Assembly (NCBI RefSeq): GCF_949628265.1
Contig: NC_088789.1
Span: 248,001 to 312,000 of the forward strand
Direction of reading: 5' to 3'
Origin: Cloeon dipterum
Lineage: Eukaryota; Arthropoda; Insecta; Ephemeroptera; Baetidae
Length of the DNA stretch: 64,000 nucleotides
Each line of letters begins with the position of its first letter. Position 1 is the stretch's first letter. Below the pieces are notes generated by a model, which saw only the letters and a program-made list of their open reading frames with translations, ran no database searches and was not told where the DNA came from. Shown here one piece after another: positions 1 to 12,815 of this stretch. Position numbers and translations under genes: made by a program.

Positions 1-1657
1 AGACACACAGCACTCCCGGAGCAAGAAAACGAAAACTTTAATGTTCTCAGTACAGCGTTTCCAACAAAAACAATTGGCAAAAAAGCAAATATGGTACTAA
101 AGGGGCAATTTTTTATTTATAATTATATCTGATGATGATCAATGCGGGAAATTGATATTCTTAAATTTTTTAAAAAGGACAAATACTGCAGAATCTGCTT
201 GACTATAGAAAAACCTTGTCGGCTATGCATTAACTGATCTCTGAGGCTGAAAATTTATATAATTTTCAATTAATGCCCTGCATCAATCCGCTAAAATGGT
301 TTTGTTTCGATAGTTGAAGTATTAAATGGGAATTGCTAGTTTCGTAAATTGGGACTTTAATTCTAAAAAAGAAAATTATTTAGAAATCCTTAAAAAAATT
401 ATTTCATCTCTACATTTTTTATAAATTACTAAGACCGAATTATCAATAAAATTCCCAGGGGAAATACATCCGATTTTTTTCCTATTCCGTCTCCCCCTGC
501 TTATTCACATGCATTTCCACAAAAGGAGGGTTCAGCGCGCATTATTTGCAATTACTCTTTATATTTCTGCTGCTTTTTACGAGCGAGTGTGCTCGTCGAA
601 ATCGAATTAGAGGTGCATTGTGCCCTCCTTCCTCCTTTTTCCGCGTCGAGTGAGTATATTTAATGCTCGCTCGACATCTGTCCGTCCGATGTGTTATGCA
701 AATAGAATAACGAGCAAGGAAAAGAGAGACCCAACCAACTTTGTTGACGCACGGATTACAACAACTGCTGCGGCAAAGCCGTCGAATCAAACAATCAAAT
801 CTCGTCCACTCGTCTGTGCCTCTTAATTGGCTTATGCACGCGCTGATTTCCATGTAAAACTGCGCAGAGTGCGCTTGTTTCAATTGTTTGAATAAACAAA
901 AACAACACCCACGTTGCATCGAGAGTCAGCAGGCCGACAGCTCAATTATTTGCTTTTGCTCGAATGAATTTTATGCTTTGCTGGAAAACCAAATTAATTT
1001 ATTAACGAGTTCGGATTTTCATACACCTGGCTTGATAAATAAATTAAAAGTGTTTAGCAAGCAAAGCACGTTTAATCCTATTTAATTTTCTATTTTCACT
1101 TTGAAAATTGCGTTTAATTTTAAAGAGAAAAAAAATATTAAAATATTCCAATGAATTTTTTCCCCTAAATTTGGTCATTTCAGAAAAAAAGTAATTTCTG
1201 GTCAACGATTGACCATTTTAGGTTCATTTTGAAATTAATCTGTCTGATATTTATGGGTCCAATAATTGCCAAAATTAAAAAAAATGATTTTTAAGTAGAA
1301 TTTCCCAACAACAGTGGAATCCTCTGAAATAAATACACAAATGGGGTTTTTTAGGTTATTTGCTAATTTAAAAAAAAAACTATATTTTTAGCATTTAAAA
1401 ACATCCAAAATTTTAGAAATTGAGTTTTGGGTCTTGACAAGAGGAATCCAAAGAAGGTTTTAAATTTTTTAAATTAAAACGCGATTAGTTACGATACTAA
1501 TTTAATTTTCATAGATTTAGCACCAAATGGCCCTTTTTACAGCTAAAACCCCTGTTTTCCAATTATTTCCTCGTTAAATACAATAAAAATCGTTCCAAAT
1601 TATTGCAATTTTATGCCCCTAAATTTAAGATTTGACAATTTAGGTGTGTGTTCCTAC
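1..1657. other. Non-coding AT-rich DNA, probably TRIM9 intron
   Basis: No exon-like stretch was found here. Because TRIM9 runs on the minus strand and its second coding exon ends at 1658, this is most likely the intron leading to the next TRIM9 exon beyond the left edge. About 500-1080 is less AT-rich than the rest and could hold regulatory DNA, but no specific site is recognised. Confidence 0.4.
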
Positions 1658-4600
1658 CTTTTGGGCCTTGCACATGGCTGTGATGGCCTGGACGTCGTGG
1701 CTGGCGTGTTTCGAGTCCTGTAGGACGCACTGGGGGCAGGCGGCCACCTTGCAGAGCATGCAGTAGAGGCTGAGCGGCTCGTCTGCGTGCTCGGCGCAGC
1801 GCGACGCGTCGAGGGCCGGCGTGGGCCGCGCCGGGCTGCCCTTTGGCGGGCCGCGCACGTCCAGCAGCGCGTGCTTGGCGAGCGGCCCGCGGGCCGGGTG
1901 GCAGCTCTCGCGGCACGGGTCGCAGTACCACACGTCGCACTGTTCGCACTTGACGGTCGCCTGCCGCGGCGGCTCCTCCGCGCACAGCTGGCACGGCACG
2001 CGCTGCGTGAACTTCATCTGCAGCCGCTTCGAGTCAGAGTACTTTTCCACGATGTTGTTCATCGCACGGTACTTGGGCAGGTTGTTGGCTCCGTTTTCGT
2101 CAAAGTACACCACCTGATAAACAGAATCACAATTTTTTATTTAGTTATCTTTATTCGCTTTTTTGTTTCATATTGTTTTGGCGGGAAAAAAGTTCGCACG
2201 TCGCGCTTGACTTTTTGGTCGGAAAAAATAATAACCACTTCACATAATTCGACCCTCAGGAATCGATTGGGGAGCTCAGAAACTTCGTCAAAGGCAGTCT
2301 GTAAGGCATTTTTGGCAAAATAAAAATGATTATAGGACCCGAATTTGGCCAAAAAATAAATCCATTTGGATCTTTCTACAATTTTATTTTAAGAAATACG
2401 GCAAGCTTGTGTTTCATGAAATGAATGTGTCAGGTCAGTGTCTTCTGACTCGGAAAAGAGAGAGACGTAGAGCAGAAACCGGTATGAATTCCTTCGCTGC
2501 TGGATCAATTACTGGTTTGCATGCAACTAAACAGAAATCGGAGTCGCAAAATCCTAAATTAAAACAAGCAACAACCTCGTAATTACCACTTAGACAGATT
2601 AAACTCTGCAGAGCGCCAGAAAAAAGTACTTAACTAAAGTAAACACGACAAAGAAATGGTGTTGTGATTGTGAGCGAGAGGTTTGGCTTCTCCGTAAGCA
2701 AGCCCCGACAACAATAGCTGGCATTCTGAGCATTTCAAAAAATGCGCGACTATACGAATATACGAGCGAACAGGGCCAATCGAGGATCGAGGAATAAAAA
2801 GACGCGACTTGCCATGCATTGCCACCCGCGTTCGGCACGTAAGAAAGAATAGCGGAAATATCCAAGGGTGCGTGCGGCTTTAAGCAGAGCATAACAGCAA
2901 CAATCACTGTCAATTTGATGAATTGGTGTTTGAACCTAGACTGGCGACACTTAAGAGTGGGTTCATTATTAGCTGTATACCACCCACATGCGGCCTAAGT
3001 GTGTTTGGATTTTGCCACTTCAAAGGAGAGGTACAAACACTGCAGGGGGGGTATTTAGGAGACGCAACATTTTTTAACTGTCCGAAAAATTATTTTTCAA
3101 CTCTAAAGATAAAATTTGGTCGAAGAGCGGGAGGTACCAAATTAAATGAGCTATATTTATCGCTATTGAAACAACCATTACCAATCCAGTAATTTCCAAA
3201 TCAGACTGAAGTGTTGACAGATAATTCCCTCTAGTCAATCATTTTCATTTAAATGTGGAACGTGGTGTCATTTTAACCGCATGGTTTATTCGTTTGAATC
3301 AAACTCAACGGTTAATTTCCACGAAGCACCACCAAATTTTGGTTTGGATTTAAAAAAAAAAACCAGCCAGAGGATTTATAAAAGAGCACAGGTTGTTGCA
3401 TATTTAATAAAAAATTATCTGAATTATAAAAACTATTTTAAATTCCGCTGGTTGAATGTATGAACTCTTAAAATAACGTTGATTGTTGAACCCCTCTCTA
3501 TCTGACAGTGAGGGAGGGGGTGACAAAACAGCAATATGCGTTTTATCGCTTAAAACGACCCTTTCAGCCGGGAAACGCATTAACGACTCTCGTGATTTCA
3601 AGTAACGATTGGAGAGCCTGATAATCATTTGTTAGTGCTGCTCTGTCAAAGTTGAATTTTATAGAAACGTTATAAATTTAAAATCTCGCAATAAAATCTA
3701 AAAAAAAATTATTTTACTCAAGCCTTTACAAATAAAATATTTCAACCCATATATCAAGCAGAGGGGGGTGACAAGGCAGCAAACGACAGTCTTAACCGGC
3801 AGAAATAGACTGTGTTTTTAAAAACCGACCAAAAATAATTCGCTAGTCTAACAATTAGCGTCATTTGAATATTTTGGTTCTTCGTTTGTTTGGCTATGTA
3901 AATTTTGAATAAAAATATGCCATTTATATGAAATAATCATCCCTTTAATTTTTAAGTTAGACTAAGACTTATTTGTTGGTCCAGAAGAAACTGCTGCCCA
4001 ATTTTCCTTAATATTTGTTTCTGGCCTTTTGACTAAAAGAGGCACATTTTTCAGCCCCTATTGAGAAATAATAACAATCTCTTTTACAGAAAATGATTAA
4101 TAAAAATTCAGAAAAATCATTAAACTTCTTGAGTCACAAAAGAAAGGGGGTGAATAGGGGGTGCAATCTGCAATTTATAACTGGAAATGCTCATTTAAAC
4201 CCGATTTTAATGAATTCCTAGTGAAAATTAATTTTTTATTTCTGGCCAAATTAATAATTACAAAAAGGCGAACATTCGTCAACCCCTGCAGGGGATGGCG
4301 GACAATTGACAATAGATACTACAAACCTTGTGGCAGACGGGACACGTGAGCGAGAGGGCGGCCGCGTGCGGCGGGAAGAGCAGCACGCCCTGCAGGTTTG
4401 GGGTGCCGACGTAGCTGTTGGGGCGGCTGGTGCACACCACCCCCGAGTCGGTCTCGCTGAGGATGGACAGCTTGTCGACGTCGGGGTAGTCGTGCTCGCC
4501 GACGGCCGAGTCGCTGGCCGTGTCGCTGCTGCTGCTGCTCGAGGCGGTCGGCACGACCGCCCCCGGCAGGCCGGCGGCCGCCCCCGGGGGCTGCGGCTGG

Positions 4601-4764
4601 GGGTGGTTGGCGGCGACGGCGGCCGCCACCTGTTGCTGCGCGTGCTGGCACGCCGGCTGCTGCAGCGAGACGGCGCATCCGATGCACAACGCGTGGTAGC
4701 ACGGCATCAGCACCGGGTTCATGAACAACTGTTTGCACGCCGGACATCGAAGCTCCTCCTCCAT
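1658..4764 (-). CDS. Trim9: TRIM9 E3 ubiquitin ligase, 5' two coding exons (partial)
   Basis: Exon 1 is 4764-4327 (146 codons) and exon 2 is 2113-1658 (152 codons), with donor CAAG|GTTTGT, acceptor CAG|GTGG and donor AAAG|GTAGGA, all in phase 0. Exon 1 starts MEEELRCPACKQLF, the RING finger with C-x2-C and CYHALCIGC. A low-complexity Gln/Ala/Pro insert follows, then an acidic segment with LSETDSGVV resembling the same place in vertebrate TRIM9, and the next Cys pair (CPVCHK). Exon 2 carries two B-boxes: CQLCAEEPPRQATVKCEQCD with WYCDPCRESCHPARGPLAKH, then CAEHADEPLSLYCMLCKVAACPQC. The coiled coil, COS, FN3 and SPRY parts expected of this family are missing and should lie left of the window. 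TRIM9 is a neuronal ligase acting in axon guidance and at synapses. The His/Ala/Gln-rich insert makes the RING exon unusual in composition. Identification is secure; the upstream promoter was not pinpointed. Confidence 0.93.
2114..4326 (-). other. TRIM9 intron 1
   Basis: A 2.2-kb AT-rich intron between the RING exon and the B-box exon. No other gene, RNA or clear mobile element is visible. Short ORFs at 2137-2352 and 2599-2913 lack codon bias and family resemblance. Confidence 0.6.
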
Positions 4765-5429
4765 GACGAACCCAACGACTCACTTCGCGCTCAAACACTC
4801 GACTGCCGATGCCGCTGAGACTCGCCGGCCGCCGGCTCTCCCCTCCACCCTCCACCCTCTCGCGGCCACAGCCAGTGACCCTCCGCGGTAGCGCCAGCAA
4901 CTACGCGCCTGCAGACTTCAACGCTCGAGAGCGCTGCTTTGCCGCAAACGCAAACTCGACCGAAAGGCGCGTAAATGTAGCTGTGCGAGAAGACGACTTG
5001 CTTCAATTTTAAATAATCAGGTTGGAATCATAATAAAATTATTGATTCATCGGTTAACTCTTAAATTTAGACAATGCACCATTTTTCGGCGCCTATATTC
5101 AACTTTATTGATAACATATTATAATTTAAAAAAATACATTATTTTTAAACCCTAAAAATTATTAATGATGATTTTCCATTTTTTTTTCTTTTACGAAAAT
5201 CAGCGATATGCCACATTTGACAGCTTAACTTTCGCAAAATAAAATCTGAGTAGACACTTCCACACATTTTTGTTTTCAAGTACTTTGGATATTCTCTAAT
5301 TTTATTGAATTAAATAAAAAAGAGATAAACAATAGATTTATGACCCAAGTTTGACAATGCGCTGTAAGCGGTAGAGAGTGCTATTTATCTATTTATTACA
5401 TACGTGAACCGAGAACCAATTAGATAGCA

Positions 5430-5460
5430 TGCACAACCCAACAATCGCTAGGGTTGTGCA
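5430..5460. repeat. 10-bp perfect inverted repeat
   Basis: TGCACAACCC (5430-5439) and GGGTTGTGCA (5451-5460) are exact reverse complements separated by 11 bp. The neighbouring DNA has several copies of a CGATTAT/CGACTAT motif, so this may be one end of a decayed transposon, but no second terminus was found. Confidence 0.5.
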
Positions 5461-5764
5461 AAACCGATTATCGAATATTTTTTTCTTTTGCGTTTATGAT
5501 ATCCGGACTATCAAATGAGTACGAATCATCAATTTTTAAGCATTTTGACAGATATTCAAAATCGATTATTTTCGATTATTTCATCCAAACCGACTATTTT
5601 TCGACTATCACACCCATTTAATAAGCGAGTATTGCCTGATTTTGAACAAAATGGGGATTTTTTCATTATTGTGTCGAAAACCACTCAACGTGATTCAATG
5701 TTTTAAGCAGCAGAGAGGTTGCCAAAACCAATTTATTAAATAATTCTTGATTAATAGCATTTTT

Positions 5765-5935
5765 TAAAAATTCTGAAACGGGGTGAACTCCCCCCCCCCC
5801 CCCATTTCAGTTTTTTTTAATATAGAGTCTTCTTGAATAACAGCGTTCTTATTAAAATTCGTAAAATTCTGAAACAAAGTGCACTGCACCCCATTTCAGT
5901 CGTTTTGAAATGCACTGAGTAAAATAGAATAATAG
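5765..5935. repeat. Diverged tandem duplication with poly-C tract
   Basis: Two units share the order AAAATTCTGAAAC, a GTG-AACT/CACTGCACC part, CATTTCAGT and then AATA(A/G)CAGCG or AATAATAGCG. The first unit contains the uninterrupted C run near 5790. It is a local duplication with no coding content. Confidence 0.5.
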
Positions 5936-6962
5936 CGTTTTGTAAGCCAAGCACTCTTGCATTTCTCTCACTGAGAAGCAAGACGAAAACGCATGGAATT
6001 AAAAATCACTCTTTTAACCAACACGTTTGTTCTCGTGTTTTTTGGCTTGCATTCTAAGCAGAAATTCACTCGCTTCAAATATTTGGAAGACTGCTTTAAT
6101 TCCATCAAACGTGTTAGAAAATTTTAAAGAATCTAGTCTCTTCTGTTTATGACGTTTCACTCAGTCTGTGCTTTTCTCACAAACAGCAATTACGTAATTT
6201 ATGCTGCGCAGATATTTTTCATTTTATAATACTAAACTTATTGTGATTCAGCTATGTGAAGCACAAAAAATGAAATTGTTCTTTTTGTTGCAAAGAAGTC
6301 GTAGAACAAGAACTGCAGTCATCACATTGTAACTCTGCATTTTTTTGCATTTCAACCGCACCTGACTGTTAAAAAAAATGCAGAAATTTCCATTTTTCTT
6401 GGAACAAATGAGAAAATTTAATAAGGAGCTGACTTAAGAATAATTTCAATCAGAAAATATTTAATAATCTTTGAATATATTTGTATGTTATTTCCTATCC
6501 TATATTAAGCATTTTCTGTATTTGTAGTTTGCAATCAGATGGAATGCATGTGAGAAGATCGTCACTTGATGTATTACCATGCTGAGAGACAAATAAACTC
6601 AATTCAATTCAATATGTTTTGGACTTTTCAACCGATGACTCATAGAAATTCAGCCAGCCCCTGCAGCAAAAAGAGAGCAGCTTAAACGCACAATTTACTC
6701 TTCCTTTTCCTGGAAGCCAATCAACTCAGTGATTGCCTCTTCTGAGAAATGGACGTCGCTGCGCATTTGCCATTAATTAAATCGAGCCAGCGTCGGTTTC
6801 TACACTCGCTCTCGTCGCAAACCCGTGTTGAGCATGATCACTTGGCATAAACGCGGTGGCCGGTTACAGGGCTCCCCCCCCCCCACCCCTCCCCAGCCCA
6901 GCGCCAGGCAGCGAGAGGCGTGAGTCAGCGCGACGTGACCCGCGAGTGACCCCTCTCCTCCA

Positions 6963-7069
6963 GCTATACAAAGACTGCGGTGCTCGCTGTGCTTGGCTCA
7001 CTCGCAGAGAAACCGTCAAGCCGAGCCGACACTCTCCTTTGCCCCTCAACATTTCTCTCAGTCTCAAGG
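6963..7069 (+). promoter_or_regulatory. Lipocalin core promoter and first, untranslated exon
   Basis: CTATACAAAG at 6963 is a TATA-like element, and a CTCACTC initiator-like sequence follows about 30 bp downstream near 6998. The presumed 5' untranslated exon ends at 7069 before a consensus donor (GGGTAAGT). The matching acceptor, TTTCAAG at 7336, lies 11 bp before the start codon. A promoter of this form fits a tissue-specific secreted product. Inferred from motifs only. Confidence 0.5.
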
Positions 7070-7347
7070 GTAAGTAAGCGGGATTATGAATAATTTACCG
7101 CAATCTCTGATCGTGAGCTCATTTACAGCTGTTTAATACATTTTGATCAAATATAAATTCTAACAGAAAATAAATTCTTAATCGGAAAATTTTAAATTCA
7201 ACTTAATTAATGGCTTTTCTACTTTCACTCATTTTTGTTCCTCATTTTTTAATTTAATTTCACGCGGCATCGAACCCTTTATTTAATTCAAAATTAGCCG
7301 ATGAAGCGTATTAAATTTGTCACTTCCTGTTTCAAGGACGGACCAGA

Positions 7348-9481
7348 ATGAAGGTCATTATTGCGCTGGTGGTGAGCGTGCTGGGCTTGGTGCACGGCCA
7401 CACATACCACCTGGGAGTCACCTGCCCCAACGTCGAGCCGATGCCCAACTTCAACCTTGAAAAGGTGAGTCAGACGTCTAGAATAAATAATCCCATCTCC
7501 GTTGTAATTACTCTGGATATGGTCAATAGGAAATAAAGCGACTTGAAACGAAAGGTCCCTTGGGTTATCGTTGTCTCTCCTTTGTGCTGCTCTCTGCTGG
7601 TGGGGAAATTGTTTGCTCAATTTATATGTTGTGTCTACACAATACATGACCATTAGTCATGAAACTTTGGATTTCTAAATATATACATCTTTGTCATTCA
7701 CAGAGTAATTCAGGAAGTTACAATTCACAAATTCTTGTGTAAATATTTAAGGCTAAAATTTATTTCTAAAAACAGCTGGAAATGTTTCCGTTATTATAGT
7801 AGTAGAACTTCTCGACGTTGAAAGTTTGAAATATTTAATTAAAAAAATAATAAAAGTTTCCAATCATTCAAATTCCATTATAAATTTTTTGAGGTATCTG
7901 TAAGAATAATCAAATTAAAAAATAAATCTTTCATGATTTTCTAAATAAAAATATTTGTTATATGATAACTTTTACATAATTTTACTTGGCTAAAAATGAC
8001 ATAATTTACGAAAATAACAAGATAAGAGAGGTAAACGGCCTAAATTAATATCCTTTTCCTCTTTTTGTCTTTTTGAAGGATGTTCTGCGGCTTTGGCAAA
8101 ACATTCAACCGCAAAATTATCCGCAGCACGGCCAATTTTGTGATTACTCATAGGCCTATTAGCCGTGGCTCAATTTTGCAATTACTGTTAATTTCAGTTC
8201 TTGGGTCTGTGGTACGTGATCCAAAAATCTTCGACCGCGAGCAACTGCCTGGTGAACAACTACACGCGCACGGCCGACGGCGACATTCGTTTAGAGCAAA
8301 ACAGCGAACACTTCCTGCTCGGGCTGGGCGACGTGGACCACGTCTACCGCTACACCGGAGTCCTCAAGCAGCCCGACCGCTACAACCCTGCTGCAATGAG
8401 AGTCAAATTCCCTCTTAGTGAGTATTTCTATTTTTTAATCATTTAGCCCGCCAAACCTGTGTCTGTTGGCGCGAATGGGAAATTTACCGTTAATCGATGC
8501 GATCAGTCCAACAAATTCTTTATTTGCATGGCCATGGCCTTTCAGCTTTAAAATATTATGACTTTTTTATTATTCTAAAGCTTTTTCTTTGCATAAAAAA
8601 ATTAAATATAACATAAATAATGTGACACGTTAAGGTATAAAAAAATTAAACTAATGCCCAGAATAAACTCAATAAATAGTCTGAAGTGGTACACTGGATC
8701 AGGCTTAAATTAAATTGAATTGTTTTAAGTTTGCATGCATCAGTTGCTAATAAAATCGCCAAAATGTGTTTTAAATTTTTCTGGTACCAATTTTTACCCC
8801 AAACCTAATTAAAACTCCAAAATGTAGAAATTAAATTGTCAAATTTAAAAAAAAAATACCTATATTTGGGTATGATTTTATGAAACAAAAATTGGAGCAA
8901 ATTTGTTTTTTTAATTTTTGATAAGGTGAAGATTTAAAATATATATTACATATTAATTTTTTCAACAATTTTAAGGTGTTGCTGGAGACGCTTCGTACAT
9001 TGTGTTCGACACGGACTACGACAGCTACGCCGCTGTCTTCACCTGCCAGAAGCTGGCGATTGCACACAGGCGTTCGGCCACGATTCTGTCCCGCAAACCA
9101 ACTATGAACCAAGCCCAAGTGCTCAAGGTATTATTTATTTTTATTTTAAAAATTCGATAATAAATAATAATTTTGGCACAGCTGCGTAACAAACTGAACG
9201 ACGTGGGCGTCGACCCACACGATTTGAGCATCATCAAACAGGACGAGTGCCGCAAAATTTCGACCGACGACAGCGGGCTGAACATCAACATCGACGAGAA
9301 GACGTTCACGGCGCAGTCGGCCGCCGAGGTGGTGCGCAAGGCGGGCGAGAAGATCGGAGACGGCATCGAGACCGTCGCGTCCGGCGTGTCCAAGGTGTAC
9401 AACACGGTCAGGGGAGACAAGGACAAGGAGAGCAACGACAAGGCTGATTTGATCGAGAGGGACGCCGAGTGGCTGCCTTAG
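7348..9481 (+). CDS. Secreted lipocalin (apolipoprotein D-like)
   Basis: Four coding exons: 7348-7464, 8198-8417, 8976-9127 and 9182-9481, with consistent phases, giving 262 aa. The first 17 residues (MKVIIALVVSVLGLVHG) are a signal peptide. CPNVEPMPNFNLEKFLGLWY is the first lipocalin signature, where Gly-x-Trp closes the bottom of the barrel. Four Cys (TCPN, SNCLV, FTCQK, DECRK) suit the two disulphides of apolipoprotein D-like lipocalins, and YIVFDTDYDSYAAVFTC matches the second conserved strand region. Such proteins carry small hydrophobic ligands such as pigments, lipids or retinoids outside cells. After the barrel, about 70 residues form an unusual tail with a probable amphipathic helix (VVRKAGEKIGDGIETVASGV). 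A polyadenylation signal AATAAAG lies near 9571. It resembles the insect Karl-type lipocalins from memory, so no symbol is given. Confidence 0.85.
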
Positions 9482-9783
9482 TTAGTCACTTCCATCCGAA
9501 TGCAAAAATGATCTTACTTTAGCTCACAAGCTCTTTCAGGAAGTAATTATAAATGTTAATACGCAACGCAAAATAAAGATAATTTTGTAAAAAAAATGTG
9601 TTTTAATATTGTCCCTGCAATTGGATAAAAATTCCAGAAAAAATTTAAACGTCTGAAACTCAATTGCTCCTTGTAAAATGATAGGTCATCAAAAATAAAA
9701 ATCATTTTCATCTAACAAACTTAAATTTAATGTAAATTAGTAAAGCCAATCACACTGTCCTTCCTTTCGAACAACAAAAACAT

Positions 9784-12700
9784 TTACCCACACTTGACTT
9801 TGTGGTTGTTGAGGAACAAAATTTGCGCTTGCCTCTCCAGTAGGGCGAGTTCACGCACGGCTGGTGCCATCAATTCCACGTGATCTTTGTATCCAGATCC
9901 TGAGATTAGGAAAAAAGTCAGTTTTGTTCCGAATCAACAGGCTGTGGAGGAGAATTTTACCTTGGTTCACTTTTTTATCTCCGTACGTGACTTTTCCGTC
10001 AAACTCGTCTTGTGGCACGTTCATTTCTGGGCCAACTTGCGTTATTGTCACTTTCAGGTGATCTTCAATGTCGGACAAGTACTGAAAACAAATCAACTCT
10101 GTTTGTTGAGTGAAAAATAAAACTAGGACAAACCCTGTGTAAATTATTGCCTTTTGATTTTTGGAAAAAATAGCTAATAAATTTTAGTAATTTTTTTCCA
10201 TTTTCCAAATTTAAAAAATGGGAGGGACGCACCTGCATTTCGTTCTGCCAAATGCAACACTTGTTGGTGTCGAAGCAATTCTTGCCGTGGCTCTTGCACC
10301 ACTGGCCGTGGTACCAAACCTTTTCCTGGCACGTGCTGACCAGCGAGATTGCAAGACCCATTCGCTCAGCTCGACCGACCCTGCCGATGCGGTGCACGTA
10401 GTTCGTCTTGTCGTCAGGCAGTGTCATGTTAATGACTGACAAAAAATCAGGAAATAATGCCGATTATTTAATTTGAAATTCCAGTTGAGACCGAAACTCA
10501 CTGAAGGGAAGGCCCTTGATGTCGATTCCGCGGCACGCGACGTCAGTGCAGATCAAAAAGCGAACCTTTTCCTGCTTGAAACACTCCAGGTTGGCGTTTC
10601 TCTCAGCTGCACCTCTGTCCGAGTGCAGACAAACGCAAGAATAGGGTGGCGCCTTCGCTAAATCGTCCTTAGCCGCACTTTTGCTTAGCGTTTTCAGGTA
10701 TATCTCGAGATTATCGCAGTCCAGCTTCGTCCGGCAGAAAATCAGCGCTCGGTCCATCTTGAGCCGCTCGATTGCGTTTACGCAGAACAAAACTTTCAGC
10801 AGCTTCACGCTCTCGGACCACTGTTCATCTTCAACATTTCTGAAATTTTTATTCTCTATGAATATTTCCATTAAAAATTAAAACTTCTTTAAACGATTTT
10901 AAGTTTGGTTCAAATGAATTGTGCTTGTTGGTCCTGCAACGATCAGAAGCTCAGAAAAAAAATAGTCGACTGTCTCAATTTTAAATAATTCGGTAACTCT
11001 AAAAGTTGTGAAAAAACTGACCCCAAACTTCTCTGCTGGTGGACGCCATCAGTTTTGATTCGATTTTGGCAGCTCTTCCAGGTGAGGTCTGCTTTGGGGT
11101 CGACTGGGACTACAATGTGGTGGACGGTGTCGGGAACCGAGTCCTCGCCCTTCAGGTCGACCCAGATGGGGAAGTGCATCAAACGGTCGGCCAGCTTCTT
11201 CACCTCAAAGTCGTGCAGGGTGGCCGAGCACACGATCATCTGCAGCCGCCGCCCGTCCGACGTCATTTTTGGGATTTGCGAGTGCATTTTTTCCAGCGTG
11301 CGCGCCTGGCCCTGCTTCAGCAGCGCGTCCGCCTCGTCCAACACGAAAAAGCGGCAGTGCTTCAGACTCACTTGGTTGCTCATGATGAAATCCTCCAGCC
11401 GACCGGGCGTCGCCACTAAAATGTCCACCTGACAACAGAATAAAACAATTATTCTGGGGCAAAATGTGAGATATCAATTTTTATGGCGTGCGAGTAGAGT
11501 CGCAAAGCAAAACACACGTTGATTTGGCTGTGACCCATCCCTTAAAGAGAGGAAAAATGGCAAATGGCCGACTTACCCCTTTACTAATTTGATCATACTG
11601 TTTCTGGGGCGCGCTCCCTCCGGTAACCAGCACAGTGGAAATGCTTGGCGATTGCAGCTTCTTTGTAAAAAGTTGAATCTGTCTATTGGTTTGCTCTGCT
11701 AACTCTCGTGATGGCTGCGAAAATCGGAAGAAATTAAAAATAGAAATAATTCAATTTCCAATGCTTTAAGCTAATTATTTTTTAATGAACTACCTCAAGG
11801 ACTAGCGCCAACGGCTCATGGTTTTCCCTCTTATTCAGCGCGACAACAGCATTTTCGTGCGGATTATCCATGGTGTTAGTGGCTTGGCAAATAGGCTGGA
11901 AGCCACTCTTAGGGAACCTGAAGGGAGTCGCTCCCAAGTTGAAGCTCATATCCGCATTCTTGAGCACGACGGCCGGAAAGAATGTAGACCTTTGCAAGGA
12001 CCTCGGAATTGCAAACGCGGTGCCGTAGTCAGTCTCGTTTTTGCTGAAGCCGATTGTTTGGTTGTCTAAGTCGAGCCAGCAGCCAATCACGTCGCTCTTG
12101 CCAAAAGCCGAGCCGAACGGGTCGAATTGTCTGCAGTTGGACTTTCTGCCAGTGCCACCAAAGCCAAATCCATAAGCGTCCGTCCCCAAGTCATACGAGG
12201 CCTGAAAATCAATGAGAACGTGCGGCAATCAAAGAAAAAATGGAAAAACGTACGGCGTCGGTGGCCCATCCAACTCGGCACAGTCCTTCGTCCATGACGT
12301 AAGCCTCAAAGTAAAATTTCCCCTTGCCGAACACTCCGGTGGTGGCCCTGGCTCCGTTCCACACCTTCAAGTCCCGCGACTGGCACCTAAGGCCGTCAGG
12401 CGTCACTGCCAGATCTGCCGATCTGTCTTTGGAGCTGAAAACCCATCGCCGAACGGCCGCACTGTTCACCTGGCCTCGTTTCTTGGGTTCTAGCTCGTCT
12501 CTCAGCGTTTCCCAAACGATTTGGGCGACAGGCAGGCAGAAAGCTCCCGTTTTTCCGCTTCCTGTCTCAGCGGCCATCAGGACGTCGCCGCCGCCCAGAA
12601 TCAGAGGAATGGCTTCTGCTTGGACATCGGTCGGCAGACTGAAAATTCTTTTTTAACAAATCTATTTTGAGGTAAATAAATTTAACTTACTTCCAACCCA

Positions 12701-12815
12701 TGTCCTCGACTGCTTTGGCAATTTCGGGCATGACGCCCATTTCTAATAAAAAGTAGAAGATTAAAATTGGATTATTCGGTCAAAAATTGGCTGTCATACC
12801 TTCAAATGCTGACAT
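9784..12815 (-). CDS. Ddx1: DDX1, DEAD-box RNA helicase with SPRY insert
   Basis: Ten exons fit in phase: 12815-12800, 12742-12691, 12638-12254, 12201-11794, 11714-11577, 11428-11022, 10839-10502, 10435-10233, 10081-9961 and 9899-9784, giving 727 aa (human DDX1 has 740). Motif I is [17 protein letters not shown] domain (about residues 85-280, with [17 protein letters not shown] and [17 protein letters not shown]) sits between motifs I and Ia, the diagnostic DDX1 layout. Then come PSRELAEQ (Ia), ATPGRL (Ib), LDEAD (II), SAT (III), ALIFCRT (IV), [13 protein letters not shown] (V) and [15 protein letters not shown] (VI). The C-terminal part ([29 protein letters not shown]) matches the DDX1 tail. 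DDX1 is an ATP-dependent RNA unwindase in the tRNA ligase complex and in RNA clearance at DNA breaks. The start Met is set by the short first exon MSAFE; the gene is divergent to eIF2-alpha. Confidence 0.95.

Larger units (their letters stand above)
4765..6855. other. Intergenic region between TRIM9 and the lipocalin gene
   Basis: The GC-rich stretch 4765-5000 is probably TRIM9 promoter and 5' untranslated sequence. The rest is AT-rich with small repeats: a 10-bp inverted repeat at 5430-5460, CGATTATCGA-like repeats at 5465-5610, a tandem duplication at about 5765-5935 and a C14 tract near 5790. Near 6585-6612 the sequence runs into AATAAACTCAATTCAATTCA, which resembles the 3' tail of a retrotransposon. 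No gene is seen. Confidence 0.5.

Noticed and set aside
1787-2323. Open frame of 178 aa on the plus strand
   Set aside because: It is the antisense shadow of the GC-rich TRIM9 B-box exon; the minus-strand reading gives the conserved domain.
4306-4818. Open frame of 170 aa on the plus strand
   Set aside because: Antisense of the TRIM9 RING exon; Arg/Val/Gly-rich composition with no motif.
10841-10871. Alternative DDX1 exon start adding NKNF before RNVEDEQW
   Set aside because: The acceptor TTTCAG at 10840 pairs in phase with the donor GGG|GTCAGT at 11021 and gives a cleaner join.
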